From Moraxellaceae bacterium (GTDB lineage: Bacteria; Pseudomonadota; Gammaproteobacteria; Pseudomonadales; Moraxellaceae): a stretch of DNA of 64,000 nucleotides. The DNA lies in the NCBI GenBank assembly GCA_029267635.1, contig JAJUIK010000008.1:18740-82739 (forward strand), written 5' to 3'. The position numbers and the translations under genes are program-made. The first letter of the stretch is position 1; every line of letters begins with the position of its first letter. Below the pieces are notes generated by a model. That model saw nothing but the letters and a program-made list of their open reading frames with translations, had not been told where the DNA came from and made no database searches. Below are positions 8,240-16,757 of the stretch, one piece after another.

Positions 8240-8854
8240 GCGGAATTACGCTGGTGCATGTGTTATATGCACACCAAATGGCGACTAGATCTTTGAGTTA
8301 ACCGCAGAAAGACACATCAAATTCAATGCTGCCGAAAATTAAAAAAATTGGTCAAATGCAGTCATCATGATGCAGTCGAATGAAATGAGCTCAAAATCCT
8401 ATCAAGGACTTCAATCCATTACACGCGAAAGCATCCATGTGTTTCTTGGTTACACTTAATTTCGTCGTCTTGACTTCGTTGAACGATCAAGGCGGATACA
8501 GTTCCGTATCAGCACCATTCAGTTTTTGATTGTTGCTTGGAGGTCTGATTGCGATAAATGCCAAAAACAAAATCTAAAGGGCGATTTTGTTGACGCAAGC
8601 TTGATCTGAACGAGCAGTATTTCCTGGATAGGGAGAGAATCCAATCTAGCAGTTCAATCAGTGTATTTTTAGCAAAGGAAATGCCAAATTCAACCAGAAT
8701 ACCGTTGGGTAGATGAACGAGTGAAATATACCATGAAAAGTAAAGTTTTTCACTGATGCCTATTGCATCTCTTTATCAACCTGCTTATTTTCAGCAACAT
8801 ATTGAAAGTGTTGCTATAAAAATTTATGTTCTATTTCGTTTGAGCTGGGTACCA
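8240..8854. other. Gene-poor interval, probably decayed sequence
   Basis: About 600 bases between the small lipoprotein and phrB with no intact gene. Short open stretches occur in several frames: a 30-codon plus-strand frame from ATG near 8371, and short minus-strand runs around 8430-8500. None has both a credible start and a family match. The pattern looks more like a broken gene than a plain spacer, but an untranslated RNA driven from the promoter at 8211-8239 is also possible. I cannot name the ancestor. Confidence 0.4.
8509..8772 (-). pseudogene. Possible gene remnant without a start codon
   Basis: A minus-strand frame stays open for about 87 codons between an upstream TAA (8773-8775) and a TGA (8509-8511), but has no ATG or well-placed GTG/TTG with a ribosome site. 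The translation looks protein-like (SWYISLVHLPNGILVEFG, then LIELLDWILSLSRKY). The frames on either side are full of stops. I do not recognise the family; it may also be chance. Confidence 0.25.
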
Positions 8855-10288
8855 TTAAAGATTTTTAAAAGCCTCAATCGCACGCGCGCGGCTGGATTTT
8901 AAATCCACCATCGGACGTGGATAATTCAGTCGTAACATCGGATTTTTGCCATAAGGCTCATGAATCTGTTCTGCGCTTAAATGCGCCAGTTCAGGTACCC
9001 AGTGGCGGATATAGTCGCCGTTGGCATCAAATTTTTCGGACTGACTGATCGGATTAAACACCCGGAAATACGGTGCTGCATCCGTACCTGTGGAGGCACA
9101 CCATTGCCAGCCACCGTTATTGGCGGCAAGCTCTCCATCAATTAAGTGCCGCATAAACCACTGTTCTCCGAGGCGCCAGTCAATTAACAGATTCTTGGTC
9201 AGGAACATCGCGACAATCATGCGCACCCGGTTATGTACCCAGCCCGTCGCCAGCAGTTGTCGCATGCCTGCATCCACGATTGGAATGCCGGTTTGACCTT
9301 GTTGCCAGCGCTGTAGACCTTCTGGATCATCACGCCATTGCACCTGTTCGGTGGCCACTTTGAAGGCTCGGTGTTTGGACACCTGCGGAAAATCAAACAG
9401 AATATGCTGGTAAAATTCACGCCAGAGCAATTCATTCAGCCAGGTCTGCTGCCCTGGATTGTCCAGAATAAATTGACCTTGTTGCTCTCGGAACAGTGCC
9501 TGGATGCATTGACGCACGGATAAGATACCAATGGTTAAATAGCCAGACAGCTGGCTGGTCCCTGTGATGCTTGGAAAGTCACGTTGCTCTTTATACTGCT
9601 TGACCCGCTGTTCAACAAAATCATCGAGGACAGACAGCGCATGTTGTTCACCCACGGGCCATAAAGCTTGTTGTTTCGCCGTGACCGTATAGCCGAAACA
9701 GGCCTCTAGCTCAGGAATTTGCTGATTGAAAGCACTGAGATCCGGCCAGTTCTGTTGCTGTAGGTGTGGAGCCGGGAAACAACCCGGTAGGCTATGTTGC
9801 AGACGCTCGTAGCAGGCATTCTTAAAGGCTGTAAAGACCTGATACGGCTGCTGCGTCTTGTTACGAATACTGGCGACCGGGAACAGGGTGCGATCTTGTA
9901 GCAGCGTGAAACGTTGACCATTCTGCTGTAAATATGCGGCGACTTGCTGGTCGCGTTGCTGTTCATTGACCGGCAGTTCCATATTGGCAAAGACTTGTGA
10001 GATCTCAAGCTGCTGCATCAACTGATGAATGAAAGCCGGAATGTTTTCATAGCGATTGACGGTTTCAATCAGCAAGGGAATGTTGAGTGCATTCAGCTGC
10101 TGTTTCAGTTCTACGAGCTGGCGTAGATAAAAGTCGAGCTTAATCGGGGCATCATCATGTAAACAGCTTTGTTCAGGAGATAAAATCACCAGCGCGATAC
10201 AAGGGCCAGCCTGCTGAGCATGCCACAGTGCAGCATGATCCTGAATGCGTAAATCCTGACGAAACCAGATGAGTTGATAAGCCGACAT
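8855..10288 (-). CDS. phrB: Deoxyribodipyrimidine photolyase
   Basis: A class I CPD photolyase repairing cyclobutane pyrimidine dimers with blue light. The N-terminal antenna domain begins YQLIWFRQDLRIQDH. The C-terminal FAD domain shows LLWREFYQHILFDFP, the region WVHNRVRMIVAMFLTKNLL and the typical NNGGWQWCASTGTDAAPYFR. Length is about 477 residues, near the E. coli enzyme (472). The frame could also start six codons upstream at 10306; I prefer the ATG at 10288 because it fits the conserved N-terminus and follows TTTGGATCAC. It is a single gene with no obvious operon partner. Confidence 0.93.
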   Translation of the reverse strand: MSAYQLIWFRQDLRIQDHAALWHAQQAGPCIALVILSPEQSCLHDDAPIKLDFYLRQLVELKQQLNALNIPLLIETVNRYENIPAFIHQLMQQLEISQVFANMELPVNEQQRDQQVAAYLQQNGQRFTLLQDRTLFPVASIRNKTQQPYQVFTAFKNACYERLQHSLPGCFPAPHLQQQNWPDLSAFNQQIPELEACFGYTVTAKQQALWPVGEQHALSVLDDFVEQRVKQYKEQRDFPSITGTSQLSGYLTIGILSVRQCIQALFREQQGQFILDNPGQQTWLNELLWREFYQHILFDFPQVSKHRAFKVATEQVQWRDDPEGLQRWQQGQTGIPIVDAGMRQLLATGWVHNRVRMIVAMFLTKNLLIDWRLGEQWFMRHLIDGELAANNGGWQWCASTGTDAAPYFRVFNPISQSEKFDANGDYIRHWVPELAHLSAEQIHEPYGKNPMLRLNYPRPMVDLKSSRARAIEAFKNL

Positions 10289-10373
10289 GTGATCCAAACT
10301 CTGCAAAATTAGCTATAGCGATATTTTATGCTGCTGAGCTGAGAAAAATCTGTGAAGATCAGCCGTGCAGGCA

Positions 10374-10403
10374 TAAAAAAAGCAAAGCCGAAGCTTTGCT
10401 TTT
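10374..10403 (-). terminator. Terminator after the SlyD-like gene
   Basis: Perfect stem AGCAAAGC / GCTTTGCT with loop CGAA, and an A-run on the plus strand that reads as a T-run on the minus strand. Confidence 0.85.
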
Positions 10404-10419
10404 ATCGATCAAGTTGATC

Positions 10420-10902
10420 TTAGTGGTGGTGACCACCTGCACCATGTACGTGACCGTGATCAAGTTCCTCTTGAGAAGCTTCACGGATTTCAACGATTTC
10501 AACTTCAAACGTCAAATCTTGACCCGCTAATGGGAAGTTGGCATCAACGATCACGTTGTCGCCTTCAACCGCTTTAACAGTAACGATTTGTACGCCATCA
10601 TCAGTTTGCGCTTGGAATTGCATGCCAGGCTGTACATTTTCTACGCCTTGGAACATTTGTACTGGAACTTCTTGTACAAGTGCTGGGTTGTATTCGCCAT
10701 AACCTTCTGCTGCAGGAACGTTTACAGTGAATTTTTCACCTACAGTTTTACCCGCTAAAGCTTTTTCTAGACCCGGGATGATATTGCCTGCGCCATGCAA
10801 ATAGGCAAGTGGTTCACCTTGAGATTGGTCAAGGGTTTCACCTTCAGCATTTGTTAAAGTGTAGTGGAATGAAACCACGTGGTTATCTGCAATAGCGGTC
10901 AT
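10420..10902 (-). CDS. slyD: SlyD-like FKBP peptidyl-prolyl isomerase
   Basis: A 160-residue FKBP-type prolyl isomerase and chaperone. It has the SlyD order: a split FKBP domain (LAYLHGAGNIIPGLEKAL at about 30-50), the insert-in-flap region (EGYGEYNPALVQEVP) and return to the FKBP fold. A histidine-rich C-terminus ends GHVHGAGGHHH. In E. coli the His-rich tail binds nickel and other metals and helps hydrogenase maturation; the tail here is shorter. It acts in the cytoplasm. Upstream on the minus strand TATGAT (plus-strand 10935-10940) may be its -10. Confidence 0.87.
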   Translation of the reverse strand: MTAIADNHVVSFHYTLTNAEGETLDQSQGEPLAYLHGAGNIIPGLEKALAGKTVGEKFTVNVPAAEGYGEYNPALVQEVPVQMFQGVENVQPGMQFQAQTDDGVQIVTVKAVEGDNVIVDANFPLAGQDLTFEVEIVEIREASQEELDHGHVHGAGGHHH

Positions 10903-11193
10903 GTTGTTGATCCATTCAATTTTTTCAGGGTTACATCATAAAGTGAAAAGCCGCATTTGTAGACTACATTTACGTGAATTTTGGCTTTTTCAATATTTTT
11001 ATGACGATTTATTGTTTAATGAGGATGAATTCTGGAATTTCAATCCTATTTTATGTTTGATTACAGGTTTTGCGGCCAAAAAAATGTGAAATGGATGTGA
11101 GCTTATTTCTGCTGAAGAAGAGTCCGATTTTTCGCTATTTCAAGAGAATGGTCCAATCTTGCTTTCAAGCTTTTCTGAGAGGATGTATGAGCA
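10903..11193. other. Intergenic region, no gene seen
   Basis: AT-rich sequence upstream of the SlyD-like gene and downstream of the carboxypeptidase gene. Plus-strand frames here (10901-11089 and 11070-11264) have no ribosome site, an unlikely composition and run into the terminator, so I treat them as chance. A TATGAT -10 for the minus-strand gene lies at 10935-10940. Confidence 0.5.
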
Positions 11194-11224
11194 TAAAAAA
11201 AGATGGCTTGAATCAGCCATCTTG
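11194..11224 (-). terminator. Terminator of the carboxypeptidase gene
   Basis: Stem AGATGGCT / AGCCATCT with a six-base loop, and a run of seven T on the minus strand. Confidence 0.85.
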
Positions 11225-11239
11225 TGTGAAAAATTTTAC

Positions 11240-12571
11240 TCAACGTGCAGTGTCGAGCGGATAGGTTTTCACCATATAGCTGTCACTGGTACTGGAAGAA
11301 AATAGGCTGCCTAACCACATAAAGAAGCGCTGAAAAATATTGGCTTCTTCAATCTGGACTTTGGCTTGGATCTGGATGGTCTGGATTAGATGATTGTTTT
11401 GGTAAACATGCACACTGGCCAATTGCATCATTTTTGCCAAAGGAGCAGTCAACTGTTTCTCATGGACTTCAAGGTTCAAATGGGTCTTGGTGGTCTGTAA
11501 AGGTTCGATACTGAGATTGTTCAGCATGATGCGCTGACGCTGGTTATCAAAGGCTTGCAGATCAATCGGGTAAGGCTGATCATACAATGACGTAGTCACC
11601 ATTTTTGGATGTTCGGTTTCAAGTTTGAACATTTTTAGGGTGGATTTGATCACTGGCAGCTCAGCAATCACCTGATGGCGTTTAATTACCACCTCATCAC
11701 GTGTGTAGTTATACGCCAGATTCATCAGTTTATGTGCAACTTCGGCGCGTTTTGCACCGCTTTTAGTTCCCATGACCACCACAATCAGGCGACGGTTTTG
11801 CAGATCAGGATTCAGCGTGGGACGTTGCGCCGTAAGCGCCAAGTTGAAGCCAGCCGCTTTGGTAAAACCGGTTTTTAAACCGTCCACGCTTGGGTCTTGC
11901 TTCAGCAACAGATTGGTAGCGCGGTGAAAACGCTGGTTATAGCTGAAACTTTGTTGCTTGGAATAATATAAATAATCCGGTGTGGTAGTGACCAACGCTT
12001 CGCCTAAGCGCGCCATATCGTGTGCACTGGAAAAGTGATCCGGCATGGTAATCCCGGCTGGATTGGCAAAATTGGTATTGCTCATACCCAAGGCTTTGGC
12101 TTCCTGGTTCATGCGTTTCACAAAGTTTGGAACATTGCCTGAAATCCGTTCCGCCAACGTCACTGCAGCATCATTGGCCGACATCACAATTAAACCTGCA
12201 AGCAACTGGTCCACCGAGATTTTTTCACCCGGTTTTAGGTACATCTGCGATTCATCCCATTGCACGATGTTTACCACGGGCGTTGCGGTCAGCACTTCTT
12301 CTCTGCGCAGTTTACCTGCCTGAATTTCCTTGAGGGCAATGTAGGCCACCATCATTTTGGTGAGTGAGGCCGGCGCACGTTGCATATGGCTATTATGTTC
12401 GGCAATGACCTGCCCTGAATGAGCATCCATAATGGTCCAGGCTTCGGCTTCAACCGACTCGGGCACGATGTTTAACAGGCTGGCGTTGACCAGTGTTGAG
12501 CAAAAGAAACTCAGAAATGCAAAGAGGTAAAGGAAACTTTTCAACGGGAAATACCTTGTGGAGCCAGCCAA
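11240..12571 (-). CDS. D-alanyl-D-alanine carboxypeptidase (PBP5/6 family)
   Basis: A peptidoglycan DD-carboxypeptidase that trims the terminal D-Ala of pentapeptides in the periplasm. A signal peptide covers roughly residues 1-30. The S11 triad is intact: SLTK (nucleophile Ser and Lys), SAND and KTG (in DGLKTGFTKAAG). The C-terminal beta-rich domain follows, then a terminal segment (FQRFFMWLGSLF) like the amphipathic membrane anchor of PBP5/6, with about 16 further residues. At 443 residues it is longer than the second paralog in this window (51897-53045). The two differ enough to be separate DacA/DacC/DacD-type enzymes. Confidence 0.9.
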   Translation of the reverse strand: MAGSTRYFPLKSFLYLFAFLSFFCSTLVNASLLNIVPESVEAEAWTIMDAHSGQVIAEHNSHMQRAPASLTKMMVAYIALKEIQAGKLRREEVLTATPVVNIVQWDESQMYLKPGEKISVDQLLAGLIVMSANDAAVTLAERISGNVPNFVKRMNQEAKALGMSNTNFANPAGITMPDHFSSAHDMARLGEALVTTTPDYLYYSKQQSFSYNQRFHRATNLLLKQDPSVDGLKTGFTKAAGFNLALTAQRPTLNPDLQNRRLIVVVMGTKSGAKRAEVAHKLMNLAYNYTRDEVVIKRHQVIAELPVIKSTLKMFKLETEHPKMVTTSLYDQPYPIDLQAFDNQRQRIMLNNLSIEPLQTTKTHLNLEVHEKQLTAPLAKMMQLASVHVYQNNHLIQTIQIQAKVQIEEANIFQRFFMWLGSLFSSSTSDSYMVKTYPLDTAR

Positions 12572-12724
12572 GGGGAAAATGCAAAAAACCTTGCGAATGC
12601 TATGCCTTTTTTTTTCTCAAGGCTAGTGCATTTTGCAGACAAATACGACAGATCCGCCTCAAAGATGAAAAAAATGCTAAGCTAATTACCAACCTATCTG
12701 CTTAAAGCTTTTGAATACCGACTT

Positions 12725-14428
12725 ATGTTGCATTATCAAATCGAGTTCGATGACTATCGTCAGCATTTAATTCACGTCACCGCCAGATTTTTGGCCAATC
12801 CAACGCAGGTACTCTGGCTGCCAACCTGGATTCCTGGCAGTTATCTGATTCGTGAATTTTCCAAACATATTGAAGCGGTCAAAGCTTATGATGAAGCGGG
12901 TCGTCAACTGAAAATCAGTAAGTTTGAAAAGAATAAATGGCGTCTGTTTAACACTGATTACGAATTGATTACGGTGGAATATGACGTGTATGCCTATGAC
13001 CTGTCGGTTCGTGGCGCTTATGTGGATCAGACGCGTTTATATGTTAATCCTTCCTGTGCCTGTCTGGGACTGGAAGGTCAGGAACATACGCCGATTGAAG
13101 TGGAAGTTTTCTTGCCGGAAGAACTGAAACATTTTCAGCTGGCAACCGGACTGGCAGCCAAGAGCCTGGTTAAAGGCCGTTATACCTTAAAGGCGGATAA
13201 TTACGCCCAGTTAATTGATAGTCCGTTTGAACTGGCCGCGCAAACCCGTTTTAGTTTTGAAGCTCACGGTATTGCGCATGAATTTGTACTGTCTGGCAAA
13301 CACACCATGAATGCCGCACGTATGCAACAGGATCTGGAAAAAATCTGTGCCACGCAAATCGGTCTGTTTGGTTCAGCGCCATTTGCAAACTATACCTTTA
13401 TGACCATGGCTAGCGGTAACAGTTATGGTGGTCTGGAACATCCGAACAGTACCAGTCTGATTACGCCGCGAGAGGATTTACCCAAAGCGGATGAATCTGC
13501 AGAGCCGGGTCAGGACTATCAGCGTTTTCTTGGACTGTGTAGCCATGAATATTTCCATTCCTGGCTGGTCAAATTCATCCGCCCGGAAAACTTTGTCAAT
13601 TATGATCTGAACCGTGAAAGCTATACCAGTCTGCTATGGATCTTTGAAGGTTTCACTTCTTATTATGATGACCTGATGTTATTACGCAGTGGTGTGATTT
13701 CTCAGGAATCTTATCTCAAGTTATTAACAGAGCATATTGGGCGTTATCTGCAAAATCCGGGACGTTTTATCCAGTCAGTGGCTGAATCGAGTTTCGATGC
13801 CTGGATCAAATTCTACCGTCAGGATGAAAACTCCAACAATGCTGGCACTAGCTACTATAATAAAGGCGCTTTGGTGGCCTTGTGTCTGGATTTAGGATTG
13901 CGTTTACGCGGTTCAAGCTTGGATGCATTGATGCGCAAACTATATGAAAACGCGCAAAATGGCATACAGGTACATGAGCAAACCATTTTTGAGCTCTGCC
14001 AGGAATTGACCGGACAAAGTTGGATTGAACAGATCACGCATTTGATTAACACCACTGATGAATTGCCGCTGGATCAGTTGTTCCCTGAGTTTGGTGTCAG
14101 TTACCAGCTGAAAAATGACAAGTCTTTGCCATTTGGCTTGAAACTGGCAGATAAACCTGAAGGGGTTGTGGTGCAACAGGCACGCCGTGATGGTGTAGCA
14201 GCACAAGCGGGACTTTCGGCGAATGATGTGATTATTGCCATTGATGGTCTGAAAGCTTCGGAAAAACTCCTGGCCCAATATGCAAAACAGCAGGGGACTT
14301 TTACGGTCCTTGCTTTCCGCCGTGATGAATTGATGCAGTTTGAAGTGCAGGGTGGAGAAACAGGCTTAACTACGGTTGAGCTGAAAGTTGAAGATCAGGC
14401 GAAAGTGGAGATTTGGTTAAAGGCTTAA
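12725..14428 (+). CDS. M61 family glycyl aminopeptidase with PDZ domain
   Basis: A 567-residue M61 metallopeptidase. The N-terminal beta domain (IEFDDYRQHLIHVTARF) precedes the thermolysin-like catalytic domain. The zinc motif HEYFH lies at residues 274-278 and the third ligand glutamate in WIFEGFTSYYDD at about 308. A PDZ domain spans about residues 472-545 (GVVVQQARRDGVAAQAGLSA). There is no signal peptide, so it is probably cytoplasmic. The family type enzyme from Sphingomonas removes N-terminal glycine; the natural substrate here is unknown. It is convergent with the AT-rich gene downstream and shares its terminator. Confidence 0.9.
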   Translation: MLHYQIEFDDYRQHLIHVTARFLANPTQVLWLPTWIPGSYLIREFSKHIEAVKAYDEAGRQLKISKFEKNKWRLFNTDYELITVEYDVYAYDLSVRGAYVDQTRLYVNPSCACLGLEGQEHTPIEVEVFLPEELKHFQLATGLAAKSLVKGRYTLKADNYAQLIDSPFELAAQTRFSFEAHGIAHEFVLSGKHTMNAARMQQDLEKICATQIGLFGSAPFANYTFMTMASGNSYGGLEHPNSTSLITPREDLPKADESAEPGQDYQRFLGLCSHEYFHSWLVKFIRPENFVNYDLNRESYTSLLWIFEGFTSYYDDLMLLRSGVISQESYLKLLTEHIGRYLQNPGRFIQSVAESSFDAWIKFYRQDENSNNAGTSYYNKGALVALCLDLGLRLRGSSLDALMRKLYENAQNGIQVHEQTIFELCQELTGQSWIEQITHLINTTDELPLDQLFPEFGVSYQLKNDKSLPFGLKLADKPEGVVVQQARRDGVAAQAGLSANDVIIAIDGLKASEKLLAQYAKQQGTFTVLAFRRDELMQFEVQGGETGLTTVELKVEDQAKVEIWLKA

Positions 14429-14440
14429 TATTAAATGAAT

Positions 14441-14467
14441 AAAAAGGATGCTTAAAGCATCCTTTTT
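14441..14467 (+). terminator. Bidirectional terminator
   Basis: Perfect stem AAAAAGGATGC / GCATCCTTTTT with loop TTAAA, lying between the convergent M61 and membrane-protein genes and able to act on both. Confidence 0.85.
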
Positions 14468-14468
14468 A

Positions 14469-15092
14469 TTAGAGGGAAATATATCTTTTACATACTTTCA
14501 TAATATTAGAATGAGCATATTTGAACTCATTTGAAAATTCTATTCTGTCGTTACGGTATTCTAAAAAATCTAATGTGGTCCAAGGATAAAACATTTCTAA
14601 ATAATTGATATATTCTTGCAAGCTTTCCCAATTCTCTTTATCGATTTGACCTTCTAGTAATGCTTGAAGTTGTTGAGCTTTTGATCTCAACGGTGTGGCG
14701 TATTGGATTAATAATCCATAGCTTTGATAGTATTCAGATTCTGTAGTATTGACTGAAAAAGAATAGGTTAAATTGTAAATTCCTGAGCTAAATTGCGCAT
14801 GCAAATCCCAAACGTCAGTAATTATTTTTGAAATCAATGATAAGTTGTGTTGTGCTTTCCAATTAAATATTAACAGTGCTGCTGTAATGGCAGCAAAAGT
14901 AGTTGCTGCAGCGCTTAATAAATTACTGATAGAGGAGAGTGTCTCTTGATTGTTTCTTGTAGAAATCCAACCACCAAAATTTAGATAAAGCAAGTTAATC
15001 CCTATAAAACTTAGAAAAATAAATAGAAAAATGTAAGATGAAGCAAAAAATCTAAAAAATTTTAAATATAAGTTTTCTAACATATTTATCAT
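14469..15092 (-). CDS. AT-rich membrane protein of unknown function
   Basis: I do not recognise this 207-residue protein. Two hydrophobic segments stand near the N-terminus (about residues 12-38 and 58-78), followed by a soluble helical region rich in Tyr, Leu and Gln (residues 80-207) that is presumably cytoplasmic. The layout resembles small two-TM anchors with an effector tail, but no catalytic motif is visible. The DNA is clearly more AT-rich than its neighbours, with AAA, ATT and TTT codons dominating. This suggests horizontal transfer. The start is uncertain: ATG at 15092 or at 15083, neither with a clear ribosome site. Confidence 0.6.
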   Translation of the reverse strand: MINMLENLYLKFFRFFASSYIFLFIFLSFIGINLLYLNFGGWISTRNNQETLSSISNLLSAAATTFAAITAALLIFNWKAQHNLSLISKIITDVWDLHAQFSSGIYNLTYSFSVNTTESEYYQSYGLLIQYATPLRSKAQQLQALLEGQIDKENWESLQEYINYLEMFYPWTTLDFLEYRNDRIEFSNEFKYAHSNIMKVCKRYISL

Positions 15093-15122
15093 ATTAAAAT
15101 GAATTAATGAATATTATATAAA

Positions 15123-15149
15123 TAAAAAGCCCACCTTTGTGAGCTTTTA
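15123..15149 (-). terminator. Terminator of the thioesterase gene
   Basis: On the minus strand AAAAGCTCA pairs with TGGGCTTTT (one G-T pair) and ends in a T-run. Confidence 0.65.
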
Positions 15150-15166
15150 AATAAGCTGAATAATAA

Positions 15167-15559
15167 CTATTTCACAATCAAACGAGACGTACCACGAAAC
15201 TCAGCAATAACTTGCTGTTTCTGATTGCTGACGGTAATGTCATAAATTCCAGTTCGGCCACTACTGGCTTTATGTTCGGCTTTGGCCGTTAAGGTATCGC
15301 CCAATAAGCCGGGTTTTAAATAATTAATACTGCAATGCTGGCCGACCGCTGGATGCTCACCGGTATTACAGGCAATCGCAAAAGCCGCATCCGCCAAAGC
15401 AAAAATCACTGCACCATGGCAGGTTTGATGACCCTGTAAATGCTGTTCAGTCACTTTCAGTTCAACTTGCGCCGTATTGTGATGAAAAGACACCAGATGT
15501 GCGCCTAGTTGCTGCATTAAGGTATCCTGATTAAACATCTGATTGACTTGCTGATCCAT
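15167..15559 (-). CDS. PaaI-type hotdog-fold thioesterase
   Basis: A 130-residue hotdog acyl-CoA thioesterase. The helix motif CHGAVIFALADAAFAIACN contains the conserved HG...D of the PaaI subgroup, and TGIYDITVSNQ is the matching sheet. Such enzymes release phenylacetyl-CoA or general acyl-CoA. No paa genes are nearby, so the substrate is open. The upstream minus-strand sequence has AAAAGGAG just before the ATG, a strong ribosome site. Confidence 0.82.
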   Translation of the reverse strand: MDQQVNQMFNQDTLMQQLGAHLVSFHHNTAQVELKVTEQHLQGHQTCHGAVIFALADAAFAIACNTGEHPAVGQHCSINYLKPGLLGDTLTAKAEHKASSGRTGIYDITVSNQKQQVIAEFRGTSRLIVK

Positions 15560-15704
15560 GGCAAAAACTCCTTTTTAGATACATTTTATTTTAAATATTT
15601 TAATATTTGAATCATAAATAGCATTTCTATTTGAGAATAACAAGGCTTGCGGAAAATCAGACGATGTTCGGTAAATGATTAAATACTTAACTTCTTCCGC
15701 ATAA

Positions 15705-15737
15705 ATAAAAACCGATGTCCAAGCATCGGTTTTTTTA
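15705..15737 (-). terminator. Terminator of the pseudouridine synthase gene
   Basis: Stem ACCGATG / CATCGGT with loop TCCAAG. T-runs occur on both strands, so it can work in both directions. Confidence 0.8.
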
Positions 15738-15775
15738 TATATTTTTACGCTTGGGTAAAACTCATCATTGAGGAA

Positions 15776-16558
15776 TTAACGAGGACGACGGCCGCGACTT
15801 TTGGTGTTCGGACGAGTCGTGCCATTGGTCTTGCGACGCGGTTTTTCACTTTCATCCATCTGCCAGATGCGTTTGGTACCCGACGGTTTTTTCTTGTCAC
15901 CTTCTTTCTTTTTCTGATGCATGGGTTTGCCGCCTGTACCGCCCGGTTTTTTTACATAAGAACGCGAGCGATATGGCTGTTCTGCCGGTACATCTTTAAA
16001 GTCAGGATAGAGCAACGGTTCAATTTCTTTCTGCTCGCCAGGTTGCAATCCCATTTGCACCAAATCAATCGAGCCGATTTTGGTGCGGATCAGACGTAAG
16101 GTTGGGAAGCCAACAGTGGCAGTCATGCGACGCACTTGGCGGTTACGGCCTTCACAAATCTGAATTTCTACCCAAGAGGTTGGCACGCTGGCGCGGTAGC
16201 GTACAGGTGGATGACGTTCCCATAACCAGGTCGGCTCATCCACTTTGTGTGCGCGTGCAGGTAGGGTCATGCCATCATTGAGTTCGATGCCTTTACGCAG
16301 TTGTTCGAGGGCTTCTTCGGTAATTTCACCTTCGACCTGAGCTAGATAGGTCTTGTATTTTTTGCTGGCCGGATTGGTAATAAACTGATTCAGTCCGCCG
16401 TGATCCGTTAAAAACATTAATCCTTCTGAATCCAAATCCAGACGACCGGCAATACGCAAGTCAGGATCGTGAATAAAATGCGATAGCGTCAAATGCTTTT
16501 CATCTTCACGAAATTGCGACATGACGTCGAAGGGCTTGTTAAATAGAACGATTTTCAT
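15776..16558 (-). CDS. rluE: RsuA/RluE-type pseudouridine synthase with basic tail
   Basis: The catalytic core (residues 1 to about 180) starts MKIVLFNKPFDVMSQF and has the active-site aspartate in AGRLDLDSEGLMFLT. ICEGRNRQVRRMTATVGFPT is the second conserved block. There is no S4 domain, as in RluE (YmfC), which modifies U2457 of 23S rRNA. After about residue 185 comes an extension of about 75 residues, rich in Lys, Arg and Gly, which E. coli RluE lacks and which probably contacts RNA. A slightly different RluB/E/F subtype remains possible. Confidence 0.82.
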   Translation of the reverse strand: MKIVLFNKPFDVMSQFREDEKHLTLSHFIHDPDLRIAGRLDLDSEGLMFLTDHGGLNQFITNPASKKYKTYLAQVEGEITEEALEQLRKGIELNDGMTLPARAHKVDEPTWLWERHPPVRYRASVPTSWVEIQICEGRNRQVRRMTATVGFPTLRLIRTKIGSIDLVQMGLQPGEQKEIEPLLYPDFKDVPAEQPYRSRSYVKKPGGTGGKPMHQKKKEGDKKKPSGTKRIWQMDESEKPRRKTNGTTRPNTKSRGRRPR

Positions 16559-16757
16559 GAAAAATTACAACTTTAGTCTGTAAAAAATAGGTAAATAACG
16601 AGGATGGATTCATTGGAAAAAATGATCATATTTTCCACAAAAATCACCTCAAGAATTCATTTGCTCTAAGATAAAACGCGTATACAAAAGATAAAAGTAT
16701 ATTCCTAAAAATAAGCTTACATTTATATTTGCCAGCGACATGAGGAGAACCTGCACC

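Noticed and set aside
10901..11264. Plus-strand short frames between the SlyD-like and carboxypeptidase genes
   Set aside because: No ribosome site, poor composition, and overlap with a terminator and the end of the carboxypeptidase gene.
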